Assembly (NCBI GenBank): GCA_028753945.1
Contig: JAPNXP010000001.1
Location: forward strand, 15,428,501-15,492,500
Origin: Hexactinellida sp. DTS-2022
Taxonomy: Eukaryota; Porifera; Hexactinellida
Reading direction: 5' to 3'
DNA length: 64,000 nt
This document shows, one piece after another, positions 50,971-60,392 of this stretch. Numbering within the stretch: position 1 is the first letter of the stretch; each line of letters begins with the position of its first letter. The notes beneath the pieces are model-generated. The model saw nothing but the letters and a program-made list of their open reading frames with translations, had not been told where the DNA came from and did not search any database. A program made the position numbers and the translations under genes.

Positions 50971-52914
50971 TCACACAGCACACGCGTAGTGGCATGCCCA
51001 CATTACCCACACAGCGCAGACGCTGTCTGGATAACAGCTGACTCTAGCCCGCACAGCGAACAGCAGGCTGTCCCCCCGACAGCACACGATCTCCTGACAC
51101 AGCTCCGACTTAAGGGAGTGTCGGAAGAGTCTCCCTGCCTCGCAGCTGTTGAACTGGACAGGGTATCCCTTGAAGGTGTGTCCGGGCCGCACGTGTCCCC
51201 TCACGGCCTGCTGGAACTCCTCGCCCGCCGGCGCACAGCCCAGCTCCCGCTCCGCCTCGTACGAGACCAGCGCCGGGGCCAGGAGGTAGCCCAGCTGTTC
51301 GTCCCAGCGGGTGCCGAGGCCGCGCTCCAGGCGGAACCGCGCCAGCTGCTGTCGGAGTTCCCGCTCCAGCCGCTCCGCGGCCTCGGGCCCGGGGAGGGCG
51401 GGGGGGAGCAGCGGGACGGCGGCGGGCGGCCAGGCGGGCAGGGAGACCGCGCGGATGGCCTCTGGGTCGAGGGACTTCCATAGGAGCGAAGAGAGCAGCT
51501 GGAACGAGCAGAGAGGGACGGAGTCTGTCTCCTGCAGGTTGGCGTAGAAGTGCTTGTGGTTGAATAGGGAGCCCAGGGTGAGGTAGGGGTACTCCCGGGG
51601 ATGCAGACGGCCCTCCAGCGCGTCCGAGACGGTCTGGCGGCGGTGCGCGTGTCTCTGTCCGGAGGAGGGGTCCCAGAAGAGCGTGGGGCCCGAGGCGTCC
51701 ACAGTGGCAACCCAGTAGCAGCCGCCGGTCCGGTCGGTGCCGGCACACACGAACGCGCTAAGTCCGAACCCGAGCAGCAGCGAGCAGAGGAGCACCGCGC
51801 GGTCCGCCGGGCCGGCCCCGCGGGAGGCCAGGACCGACAGACGACTGAGCCACAGCTCCGCGGACGCCGGGGGCCCGTGGGCGGGGTCGGGCCGCCGGGG
51901 GATGAGGGAGCAGAAGCGGAGCGCCGCTCTGGGGGACTCGATGAGTCTGTGTGTGCGGAGGGGCGTGACGTAGCTGCAGGCGAGACGGGGGTTCCCGACC
52001 TCTGAGGGGGGGTACAGGGGGAGAGGCCGGGTCCGGTGGGAGGGTCTGAGTTGGTAGAACTCGAGACTCCACTGCTTGCTGTAGATGAGGAACAGTCTTT
52101 GTTGCTCCGACCGCCGGTCCTGCTCCATGGACAGCTGCGCCTCATACAGCTTCCTAGTGATAGGGTTGTCTCTTAGGAATGCAGTCTCCCCCGGGGAGAG
52201 CTCCAGCCGCAGGGAGTACTCCAGGGCGCCAGCGGGCACCGCCGCCTCGCTGCCCACCCCCCGCACCTCCAGACTCCCCTCCGCCCCCAGGCCTCGCCCC
52301 GCCAGCCCGCGTCGCCAGTCCAGCTGTGCGGTCCCGATGAGCGACCTGTGTCCGTCCGTCTCGCTGCGCACCAGCACCAGGGACACGGGCTCGCTCACGG
52401 CCAGCAGGTCCCGCGGCGCCGGCGCGGAGAGCGAGAAGCGCAGCCGCAGCTGCAGCTCCAGCTCGCAGAGACAGGGCAGCTCCGCGGAGGCCTGTCTCTG
52501 TCCCTGGAAACACGCGTGGATGGAGAAGGTGGGCCCCGCGGCCCCGGGCAGCTGCTCGTCGGACGGGAGGTGCTCCAGGAAGGCGCGGGCTCTCAGGAGC
52601 CGCAGCTCCAGTGCCCTGCCCCCCTCCGGCGGTCCCCCCGTCTCCGGGGAGGGGCCCGCGGGGGGCTGTCTATCCGCCTCTCTCTCCCGCACCAGTCGGT
52701 CCACACTCTCGAACACGGGACCGATCAGTCCCCGCTCCGTCAGCCTCTGGAATATGACGTCATCGCCCAGCTCCTCCTCGGAGCTGCCCGCATCCACCAA
52801 CTGCTCCACCTCCCGAGACAGGTCCAGACTGGTCAGGTGGGACTGCACCAGCTGCTTTATGTCCTCTCGGTACCCCGCCACGCGGGAGTCCACAGAGGAC
52901 ACCTCGCTATCCAT
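50971..52914 (-). CDS. CEP76: Centrosomal protein of 76 kDa
   Basis: A 647-residue single-exon protein, against 659 in human CEP76. It aligns along the whole length. Landmarks are RAFLEHLPSDEQLPG near the start of the C2-like domain, FLIYSKQWSLEFYQLRPSH in the centre, LLCSLLLGFGLSAFVCAGT in the transglutaminase-like domain, GHTFKGYPV, and the C-terminal CCRGD and CAVWVMWACHY. CEP76 limits centriole re-duplication and belongs with CC2D2A-type ciliary proteins. The usual GDCEDHA segment before LLCSLLLG reads GAGPADRA here, and the HAWV segment reads CYWV, so the Cys and His positions of that fold are lost. GC content is far above the surroundings. The start ATG at 52914 is supported by the aligned N-terminus. 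Confidence 0.96.
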   Translation of the reverse strand: MDSEVSSVDSRVAGYREDIKQLVQSHLTSLDLSREVEQLVDAGSSEEELGDDVIFQRLTERGLIGPVFESVDRLVREREADRQPPAGPSPETGGPPEGGRALELRLLRARAFLEHLPSDEQLPGAAGPTFSIHACFQGQRQASAELPCLCELELQLRLRFSLSAPAPRDLLAVSEPVSLVLVRSETDGHRSLIGTAQLDWRRGLAGRGLGAEGSLEVRGVGSEAAVPAGALEYSLRLELSPGETAFLRDNPITRKLYEAQLSMEQDRRSEQQRLFLIYSKQWSLEFYQLRPSHRTRPLPLYPPSEVGNPRLACSYVTPLRTHRLIESPRAALRFCSLIPRRPDPAHGPPASAELWLSRLSVLASRGAGPADRAVLLCSLLLGFGLSAFVCAGTDRTGGCYWVATVDASGPTLFWDPSSGQRHAHRRQTVSDALEGRLHPREYPYLTLGSLFNHKHFYANLQETDSVPLCSFQLLSSLLWKSLDPEAIRAVSLPAWPPAAVPLLPPALPGPEAAERLERELRQQLARFRLERGLGTRWDEQLGYLLAPALVSYEAERELGCAPAGEEFQQAVRGHVRPGHTFKGYPVQFNSCEAGRLFRHSLKSELCQEIVCCRGDSLLFAVRARVSCYPDSVCAVWVMWACHYACAV

Positions 52915-53061
52915 GCTACACTAATATAGTCAGAAGATAGCATACAATGGAATGAACTTCGTGATCACGGATCACGAAGTTCATAAAATTTGCACATGAT
53001 CTGAGCTGAATCCGAACTGCAAACCTAAGACCAAGTTTCTCCAAGGAACAGTTCCGCAATA

Positions 53062-53473
53062 CAGTCAACTCCGCTTAATAGAGCCACCTCGGGACCAGGT
53101 TGTTTTGACCCGATTAAGCGGAGAAACCGATTAACCAAAAATATTGTAAGCCAAATTGTTATTCTGTCCTATAAATCCTGTGAAATTTTGACCCGATTAA
53201 GCGGAGAAACCGATTAATCGGGCCGGGTTAGTGTTGTGATGGAGACACACCCCGGCAGGAGGCACGAGTGTCGTGATGGAGACACCGTGGCAATAAGGAA
53301 GCGTGACCACCCACAGGCGTGAGTGGAGTCATGGGGTCGAGGGTCATCCTCCTGATGAGTTCCTGGAATGGAACGAAACCCCACTAGTAGGTTATGTACG
53401 CTACTAGTCTACAGTTGCCCATCGTCGTAGTCTCCGTTACTACACCGGTGGCTCTATTAAGCGGAGTTGACTG
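53062..53473. mobile_element. Tigger-like MITE carrying a ribozyme-containing insert
   Basis: The ends CAGTCAACTCCGCTTAATAG and CTATTAAGCGGAGTTGACTG are flanked by TA (53060-53061, 53474-53475). Compared with the 189-bp copy at 49036, this copy has about 225 bp extra between roughly 53221 and 53445. The insert contains two copies of a GTGATGGAGACAC motif (about 53234 and 53271), a hammerhead ribozyme motif (53332-53383) and an 8-bp-stem hairpin ACTAGTAG/CTACTAGT (53382-53407). Confidence 0.85.
53332..53383 (+). ncRNA. Type III hammerhead ribozyme motif
   Basis: All conserved core elements are in place. Stem III is TGGGG (53332-53336) with CCCCA (53379-53383). The cleavage triplet GTC ends at 53338. 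Stem I is GAGG (53339-53342) with CCTC (53348-53351) and loop GTCAT. The core CTGATGA is 53352-53358. Stem II is GTTCC (53359-53363) with GGAAC (53370-53374) and loop TGGAAT. The core GAAA is 53375-53378, its last A pairing with T53337. Every stem pair is Watson-Crick. Being open at stem III makes it type III. Predicted self-cleavage follows C53338 on the plus-strand transcript. Activity is inferred. Confidence 0.85.
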
Positions 53474-53642
53474 TAGTAATATACTACAGCTTGAAATTAC
53501 ATATAGTTTGTGAACTGCCCCCAAGGATGCGAATGTAGCTAATGTAAATGTAGAGGAATTCATTTCATTGAATATAGGAGAGTAAGGGAATAAATAGAGG
53601 TATGAGGTTATAGACTATAAAGTATACAAAGGAAGAAATTAC

Positions 53643-54869
53643 TCAGAATATCTGAATACAATGTTCAGAGTTCTGAGACACAACTATAACTCTACCTTCT
53701 CTATCCGTAGCTATCCCAGTAGGAGAGATAAGGTCTCCTCTTCCCTCTCCTATCTTCCCAAACTTATGTAGCAGTTCTCCTCTGCTGGAGAATATCAGAA
53801 CAGAATGAGCTGAGAAGTCAGTCAATAGAATATTGAAATCTCTGTCGAGACAGTAGTAGAGAGGATTAATTACTTGCTTCCGTTCTCCTCGTGTTATTAT
53901 CTCTCTAATCAGCTGATGAGAGTAGTTATAGAATTGAATGCATGGATTTCTAGTAGTCAATACAATAATATTCTGTGGAGTTGGCTTGATATCTCTTGGG
54001 CTGTCAGCATTAGGAATGAATGAATGAAAAGTTAAATCCAAATTCAAACATTGAATGCGATTGTTGTTATAGTCACAAATGTAAATTAGATTAGTCGCTG
54101 TTGATAAAGCTATTCCTCTTGGAGACTGAAATTCCAGGTCTTTCTCGCCTCTTCTCCCAACTGACTGTATGTATCTACCTTCAATAGAGTATACAGTGAG
54201 GGAATTAGCTCTACACTGTGTGACGTAGACTTTGTTAAGATGGATACAAATACCATCTGGGTCATTCATCTTGTCACTGAAAGTGAATAAGTATTCTAAA
54301 GATTCGTTAAAGACTTGTACTCTGTTATTCCATCCATCACAAATATAAATATTATTCGTTTCAGAGTCAATAGCAATTGAACTAGGAAAACAAAACTCTC
54401 CAGCTATATTATTCCTGTGTTTCCCAGCTACCTTTATAGGATTTCCTTTCTCCTTGTAGTCTGCTACTCCTCTCACTCGAATCGATCCTGTCCTACTCAG
54501 TATTCCTTCTAGGTTTGTATCCCACTCCAGCTCCACTCGTCTCATCCTGTCTCTAGCTGTCTCCAGACTAGCTTCTAGCTCTCTCATGCGGGCATCCAGT
54601 AGAGCCACACTCTGTTCGAGGATCTCTTTATTCTCATTATTCGTAAGAGTTAGAATGTTTTGTTCTTTCGTTATTCTCAGCTGATCAATCTGTTTACCAA
54701 CTCCCTCTCCCCTGTAGACATCCTCTAGCTGCTGCAGCTCTGACAGCAGTGCTGTCTCTCTCTCTCGCAGCACCTGATGAGCTCTGGCTACTCTCTCCCG
54801 TAGCTCTACTCGCACCCTCTCTATCTGTGTCAGGAATGGATTCTCTGCTGGCACATTAACACTAGCCAT
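53643..54869 (-). CDS. TRIM-like coiled-coil/NHL protein
   Basis: A 408-residue single-exon protein. Residues about 10-125 form a coiled coil (RVELRERVARAHQVLRERE, LLDARMRELEASLETARDRM). From about 145 an NHL propeller follows, with typical blades FCFPSSIAIDSETNNIYICD, SPRGIALSTATNLIYICDYN and SPTGIATDREGRVIVVSQNS, ending CIQIF. No RING or B-box precedes the coiled coil. The N-terminus is almost identical to the fusion gene at 58719, showing recent duplication. Its 3' flank reappears at the end of the window. A hAT-type MITE lies 80 bp upstream of the ATG, and beyond it a degraded Helitron-like tail (about 55131-55160). The role is unknown; coiled-coil assembly and a protein- or RNA-binding propeller are inferred from the family. 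Confidence 0.87.
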   Translation of the reverse strand: MASVNVPAENPFLTQIERVRVELRERVARAHQVLRERETALLSELQQLEDVYRGEGVGKQIDQLRITKEQNILTLTNNENKEILEQSVALLDARMRELEASLETARDRMRRVELEWDTNLEGILSRTGSIRVRGVADYKEKGNPIKVAGKHRNNIAGEFCFPSSIAIDSETNNIYICDGWNNRVQVFNESLEYLFTFSDKMNDPDGICIHLNKVYVTQCRANSLTVYSIEGRYIQSVGRRGEKDLEFQSPRGIALSTATNLIYICDYNNNRIQCLNLDLTFHSFIPNADSPRDIKPTPQNIIVLTTRNPCIQFYNYSHQLIREIITRGERKQVINPLYYCLDRDFNILLTDFSAHSVLIFSSRGELLHKFGKIGEGRGDLISPTGIATDREGRVIVVSQNSEHCIQIF

Positions 54870-54948
54870 CTAATATAATAAGAACCTGATAGCAAACTTA
54901 ATTAATTGAATAACAAATTTTGTTCTGAAATTCAACATTCTTCGCAAC

Positions 54949-55108
54949 CAGTGGCGGCGCCAGCCAGCCGCCACTGGTGGGGTACAATTGCGTCACAGGT
55001 GGGGCACAGGCTGTTAAACTGGGGAACACACTCACATCAATGAGGTGGGGCACACTTAATTTAGGTGGGGCACAGGCCCCACCTGGCCCCACCCTCGCGC
55101 CGCCTATG
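54949..55108. mobile_element. hAT-type MITE with perfect 8-bp target duplication
   Basis: The left end is CAGTGGCGGCGCCAGCC and the right end CTCGCGCCGCCTATG. TTCGCAAC flanks both sides (54941-54948, 55109-55116). The interior repeats GGTGGGGCACA. It inserted into the duplicated 5' flank of the NHL gene. Confidence 0.88.
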
Positions 55109-55116
55109 TTCGCAAC

Positions 55117-55872
55117 TAACCAAAAAATTAAACGAACTTTAAGGTATCGGTCGCTTAGCGATGAATCAATACCAGCACGACACGATCTCACTTTTTTTAA
55201 TTGCAGAAAAATAAATATTGGATGTATTATTCCAAATAGGACAGAAACTTGTTTAGCTAATTGTTTACCAATTACAGTACAACCTCGTTATCACGAACAC
55301 GATCAATATGAAATTCCGGTTAATTTATACGAACACTATTTCAGTCCCCTTTAAGTAATACCACTTCGTCCTCAAACGTTACTGGTAGGGTATGAGGAAT
55401 TACGCGCAACCAGGCTAGTAATTTTGAAATAATCTTTCCAGAACGAGCGAAAATCGAGAAATGATCCAATAGACGCAATAGAGTTTGAATCTGCTCCACT
55501 TATCAGAACCAGATCTGAACACGAACCTGAATCTGCGTTACCAGGTGATGGCACACCAAGTTAAAACTTCATGCGATGTTAAAATTAAAATTATAGTTCA
55601 TAGTTCGTGAAAAGTTAATGCCAAAAACAGAATGTTCATGACAAATTTCATGCATCACGAAAAGTTCATAGTTCCAAAGTGTATCAGAAATCTAATCAAA
55701 TGGCTTTACCTTTTCTACTTGCTGTTCTCATTAATTCGTCCGTTACCTTCCTCGAGCGGCCTACATTGGATAATATTACAATGATGAAACTTGACAAATT
55801 ATCGAAATAATATTTAAAGCGTTCGGTTGGTTGAACAAAATTTCCTCAGAAGAACTTTATATATATCTATCT
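55117..55872. other. Intergenic DNA
   Basis: It has a degraded Helitron-like tail on the minus strand (about 55131-55160), a Tigger-like end starting CAACCTCGTTATCACGAACA (55280) and short ATGAAGTTCATAG-like inverted repeats at 55570-55675. No gene is supported. Confidence 0.4.
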
Positions 55873-56545
55873 ATATTATTAAATCTCGATTGTTGTTTGT
55901 TTGTTTGTGTGTGTGTGTGTGTGTTTGTCCGGATTGTATTAAAGTGATGGGGGAATAGAAACCGCAATTAATATTGGGATATAAACTAACTTTCAAATGT
56001 TATAATAGGTAAACAAATGTTATAATAGGTAAACAAGTATGCTGAACACGAATTTCGCGTTTATAAATTTCTCATATTAATATTTGTTGTTGTTGTTTAC
56101 ACAAAATAGGTAAACAAATTAATTAAAATTCAAAATCAACCTAGAAGTTAGCTTCCAACGGGTATTATAGGTAAACAAGTATGCCGAACACGAATTTCGC
56201 GTTTATAAATTTATAATATGAATATTTGTTGTTGTTGTTGTTTACACAAAAATGGTAAACAAATTAATTAAAATTCAAAATCAACCTAGAAGTTAGCTTC
56301 CAACGGGTATTATAAGTAAACAAGTATGCTGAACACGAATTTCGCGTTTAAATTTTCTAATATGAGTATTTGTTGTTGTTGTTGTTTACACAAATAGGTA
56401 AACAAATTAATGAAAATCAAAATCATAACGTCCCTATCTACCATTTCCATGGTAGAAAATGTGAGAAGTAAGGCCGCACAGCGGCCGTTAACTTGAGGTG
56501 CGTAGCACCGATCTGTCGCAAAGCGACCGAGACCGAAGGGCTCGT
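55873..56545 (+). mobile_element. Helitron-like element, copy 2
   Basis: Head ATATTATTAAATCTCGATTG, a GT tract, about three internal units of roughly 145 bp, then the four-hairpin tail ending GGGCTCGT at 56545. Copy 3 begins at the next base, giving a head-to-tail junction. Confidence 0.65.
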
Positions 56546-56565
56546 ATATTATTAAATCTCGATTG

Positions 56566-56610
<45 letters not shown>

Positions 56611-58171
56611 TTTGTTTGTCCGGATTGTATTAAAGTGATGGGCGACTAGAAACCGCATTAACATATCATGAGATATAAACTAACTGTCAAATGTTATAAT
56701 TGGTAAACAAATGATATAATAGGTAAACAAGTATGCTGAACACGAATTTCGCATTTATAAATTTCTAATATGAATATTTGTTGTTGTTGTTGAAACAAAA
56801 TAGGTAAACAAATTTATGAAAATTCAAAATCAACCTAGAAGTTAGCTTTCAACGGGTATTATAGGTAAACAAGTGTGCTAAACACGAATTTCGCATTTAT
56901 AAATTTATAATATAAATATTTGTTGTTGTTGACACAAATAGGTAAACAAATTTATGAAAATTCAAAATCAACCTAGAAGTTAGCTTTCAACAGGTATTAT
57001 AGGTAAACAAGTATGCTGAACACGAATTTCGCATTTACAAATGTATAATATAAATATTTGTTGTTGTTGTTGACACAAAATAGGTAAACAAATTTATGAA
57101 AATTCAAAATCAACCTAGAAGTTAGCTTTCAACGGGTATTATAGGTAAACAAGTATGCTAAACACGAATTTCGCATTTATAAATTTATAATATAAATATT
57201 TGTTGTTGTTGTTGACACAAAATAGTTAAACAAATTTATGAAAATTCAAAATCAACCTAGAAGTTAGCTTTCAACGGGTATTATAGGTAAACAAGTATGC
57301 TAAACACGAATTTCGCATTTATAAATTTATAATATAAATATTTGTTGTTGTTGTTGACACAAAATAGGTAAACAAATTAATGAAAATTCAAAATTAACCT
57401 AGAATTTTGCTCTCAACGGGTATTATAGGTAAACAATTATACTGAACACGAATTTCGCATTTATAAATTTATAATATGAATATTTGTTGTTGTTGTTTAT
57501 ACAAAATAGGTAAACAAATTAATGAAAATTCAAAATCAACCTAGAAGTTAGCTTTCAACGGGTATTATAAGTAAACAAGTGTGCTGAACACGAATTTCGC
57601 ATTTATAAAATTCTAATATGAGTATTTGTTGTTGTTGTTGTTGTTGTTTACACAAATAGGTAAACAAATTAATGAAAATTCAAAATCATAACGTGTGAGG
57701 AGTAAGTTAACTTGAGGTGCGTAGCACCGATCTGTTGCAAAGCGACCGAGACCGAAGGGCTCGTGAATTAGATATAGCAACGAATAGTGCTGCCGAAAGC
57801 TATCATTCCAAGCTGAAAATAATGATAAGAACTGGCCACCCAAAAATATGGACGTTTCTTGATACACTAAACGAGGTTATTCAAGAAACCGACCATTAAA
57901 TAGGTCGCTTACGTCTTGGAAAAGAAATTAATAGGCAAAAGCAAAGCAAAGCAAACAGAAACGATGATTGTAGGAGAATGCATATTTTAAAACAAAAGTT
58001 AAGGCAATCAGTCATTACTATCGGTAGAATATCTATAGAGGACAGTTACCATTCAAACGATTCAGAATTTCCGATAATGAAAGTCCTAATCAAGGTTTCG
58101 CGTGCGGAATAGACTAGGAAGGCGAGTGGAGACCTCAACTTGTTCGCAAAGCGACCGAGACCGAAGGGCTC

Positions 58172-58173
<2 letters not shown>
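56546..58173 (+). mobile_element. Helitron-like element, copy 3, with 3' extension
   Basis: Head at 56546, a long GT tract, about seven internal units of roughly 142 bp, then a tail ending GGGCTCGT at 57764 in which the first hairpin is lost. A MULE transposase scrap follows, and then a second tail (GCAAAGCGACCGAGACCGAA to GGGCTCGT) ends at 58173 beside an AAT microsatellite. The layout suggests an earlier terminator was bypassed and flanking DNA picked up. Confidence 0.55.
57765..58110 (+). pseudogene. MULE-type transposase fragment
   Basis: Starting right after the Helitron-like tail, the frame reads TNSAAESYHSKLKIMIRTGH, continuing PKIWTFLDTLNEVIQE. This is the pattern seen near the C-terminus of MULE transposases (TNN-x-EG/SWH-x12-HP-x2-W-x-F). 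An in-frame TAA at 57898-57900 interrupts it. The frame then continues GRLRLGKEINRQKQ and decays. No N-terminal part is present. Confidence 0.65.

Positions 58174-58207
<34 letters not shown>
58174..58207. repeat. AAT microsatellite
   Basis: About eleven AAT units directly follow the Helitron-like 3' end. Confidence 0.9.
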
Positions 58208-58209
<2 letters not shown>

Positions 58210-58718
58210 TAACAAAGGCAATGATTCAACACTGGCCCACTACGTAGTAATCTGCATAGTAAAAAGCACAACAAATGATATCAAATTACTTTTGAAATTT
58301 GATTCGGTATCCACAGTAGTTAATAGTACCGAATTTATAGTAAACTACGAAATAGAAAATTAACCAAGGATATTAAGTGATATTTCTTATTTGCAACAGT
58401 TAGCTTTATGTTATGATTTTCCAAAGCTTGCATAAGAAGTTGTATTGTCCCAACTATCTTGGGATTATTATTATAGTATAGGTGAAGGAAAACCTCGAAC
58501 TCTAGGAATGAACATACCCCTCAGAAGTGTTACGTAACGATTGAACATCCCCTAACTACAGCAACACAATAATAGAGATTATTTGATTGCAATATAAAGT
58601 ACGTACTATATATACGGTAAGTGGTATAATAAATAAACTTATAGTACAGTGAAAAATAGTAAGAAACAAGGCAAGTTAAAACTCGAGCCTCGGTTATAAC
58701 TAGAGTAAGTGTTGTAAG

Positions 58719-60341
58719 TCAAATGTAATCTTCTTTTTCATAGAACAGAATATAAGCTTCTTGTACCTTAACATGTTCCCAACTGATAGTTCGACATAAT
58801 GCATCATTGAAACTTCTCCATACATTATTATACTTACAGTAGGCTACGTATTGTCCCCCGTGTATCCCACCTGAGTGGCTTACAATACCGTAAAGCGAGT
58901 ATGTGTGCGTGTTGCTATCGCTATCCTTAAGTGTCCAGGTAGCATCGAATAGCACGGGAGTAGATAGCTTAGTGCGTACATGAGATCCGGAAAATCTCGT
59001 GAGTCGAATAACGAGGTATGTAGGCAGTTTAACTAATGCCAGCTGTTTAGTGGATGTAGTTAGTTTCTTACACTTAGCACAGTAAAGTCGTTTCTCGTCG
59101 TCTAACGTCTCTTCTGCTGTGAATACCTGTAGGCACTCATCTAGCTGTACAGCTGCATCATATGTGCTGTCATATGAAATAGAGTATTGGTTGTATGGAC
59201 GTGTGGTCTTCTTCTTGGGAATAGGTATCGCTAGGTCCATGAATGAATCGAATACAGTAGAGGTGTGTCCACACTTAGAGCAGCAGACCCTACTCCGTAG
59301 CAGCCCACCGAAGAGATCTGATATCCTGCTATTCTCCCAGGTGAGGTATCTAGCTATAGCGGAATCAAGACTCTCGTTATCAGCTGGGGACATACGACCC
59401 TTAACAGTAGCTCTGTTGATCTCATCGTGTAGCTCCTTCAATAGGAACCTCATGAATTCCAGAGCGTCATGATGGTTGTTCCCGGAGAATCTCGGTGCTA
59501 CTATCCCAACCTGTCTCTTCAAATCGTAAAGAGCTAATGAGTCAGCAGATATCTCCCATAGCTCTACCATAACATTCCTGAATATAAATGACAAAGTGCC
59601 TCTCCTGTTGTCAAGGTACTGCTTATACTCGTTTGTTATGTAGAAATGTCTTAGTGGAATAGTATGGCTCAGGCACTGTAGGATGCAGTTCATAAAAGAG
59701 GTGTTTCCGAGGTTCCCAAGCCCGCGAATAGGCTTACATTCTATTGGTTGCTTAGCAACCGAGTGTGGTATGTTATGTGCTGTATACTTACTTGTAGAAG
59801 TAATAATACGAATAATATTCGTATCAGAGTCAATTGCGATTGAATTTGGACCATAGAACTCTCCAGCTGTGGAAGAGGTATTATTCCTGTGTTTCCCAGC
59901 TACCTTTATAGGATTTTCTTTCTCCTTATAGTCCGCTTCTCCTCTCACTAGAATTGATCCTGTCCTACTCAGTATTCCTTCTAGGTTTGTATCCCACTCC
60001 AGCTCCACTTGTCTCATCCTGTCTCTAGCTGTCTCGAGACTAGCTTCTAGCTCTCTCATGCGGGCATCCAGTAGAGCCACACTCTGTTCGAGGAATTCTT
60101 GATTTTCATTATCCGTGAGAGTAGCAATGGTTTGTTCTTTCGTTATTCTCAGCTGATCAATCTGTTTACCAACTCTCTCCCCCCTGTAGGCATCCTCTAG
60201 CTGCTGCAGCTCTGACAGCAGTGCTGTCTCTCTCTCTCGCAGCACCTGGTGAGCTCTGGCTACTCTCTCCCGTAGCTCTACTCGCACCCTCTCTAACGGA
60301 GTCAGGAATGGATTCTCTGCTGGCACATTAGCACTAGCCAT
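58719..60341 (-). CDS. Coiled coil fused to inactive ubiquitin-specific protease domain
   Basis: An open frame of 540 residues. Residues 1-172 nearly copy the coiled coil and first NHL strand of the 53643 gene. From about 200 to 536 it is a USP2/USP8-like domain: GLGNLGNTSFMNCILQCLSH (207-226), zinc ribbon cysteines C354, C357, C421 and C424, and YSLYGIVSHSGGIHGGQYVA (481-500). The catalytic Cys is Ser215 (TCT) and the catalytic His is Gln497 (CAA); the third position (N512/D513) remains. It should therefore bind but not cleave ubiquitin. The frame has no internal stops, which argues against simple decay. A strong donor-like GTAAGTATAC at the join (about 59789-59780) means that a spliced form ending or rerouting there is possible. 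The start is the same ATG as in the paralogue. Confidence 0.8.
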   Translation of the reverse strand: MASANVPAENPFLTPLERVRVELRERVARAHQVLRERETALLSELQQLEDAYRGERVGKQIDQLRITKEQTIATLTDNENQEFLEQSVALLDARMRELEASLETARDRMRQVELEWDTNLEGILSRTGSILVRGEADYKEKENPIKVAGKHRNNTSSTAGEFYGPNSIAIDSDTNIIRIITSTSKYTAHNIPHSVAKQPIECKPIRGLGNLGNTSFMNCILQCLSHTIPLRHFYITNEYKQYLDNRRGTLSFIFRNVMVELWEISADSLALYDLKRQVGIVAPRFSGNNHHDALEFMRFLLKELHDEINRATVKGRMSPADNESLDSAIARYLTWENSRISDLFGGLLRSRVCCSKCGHTSTVFDSFMDLAIPIPKKKTTRPYNQYSISYDSTYDAAVQLDECLQVFTAEETLDDEKRLYCAKCKKLTTSTKQLALVKLPTYLVIRLTRFSGSHVRTKLSTPVLFDATWTLKDSDSNTHTYSLYGIVSHSGGIHGGQYVAYCKYNNVWRSFNDALCRTISWEHVKVQEAYILFYEKEDYI

Positions 60342-60392
60342 CTAATATAATAAAAACGTGATAGCAGACTTAAATGAATAACAAAAATTAAA

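Noticed and set aside
50989..52924. Several frames overlapping CEP76
   Set aside because: Shadows of a GC-rich gene. CEP76 alignment covers the whole span in one frame.
56546..57764. Regularly spaced repeats that could suggest a CRISPR array
   Set aside because: The units are about 142 bp, contiguous and alike along their length, with no unique spacers, in a eukaryotic genome. They are an internal minisatellite of the Helitron-like element.
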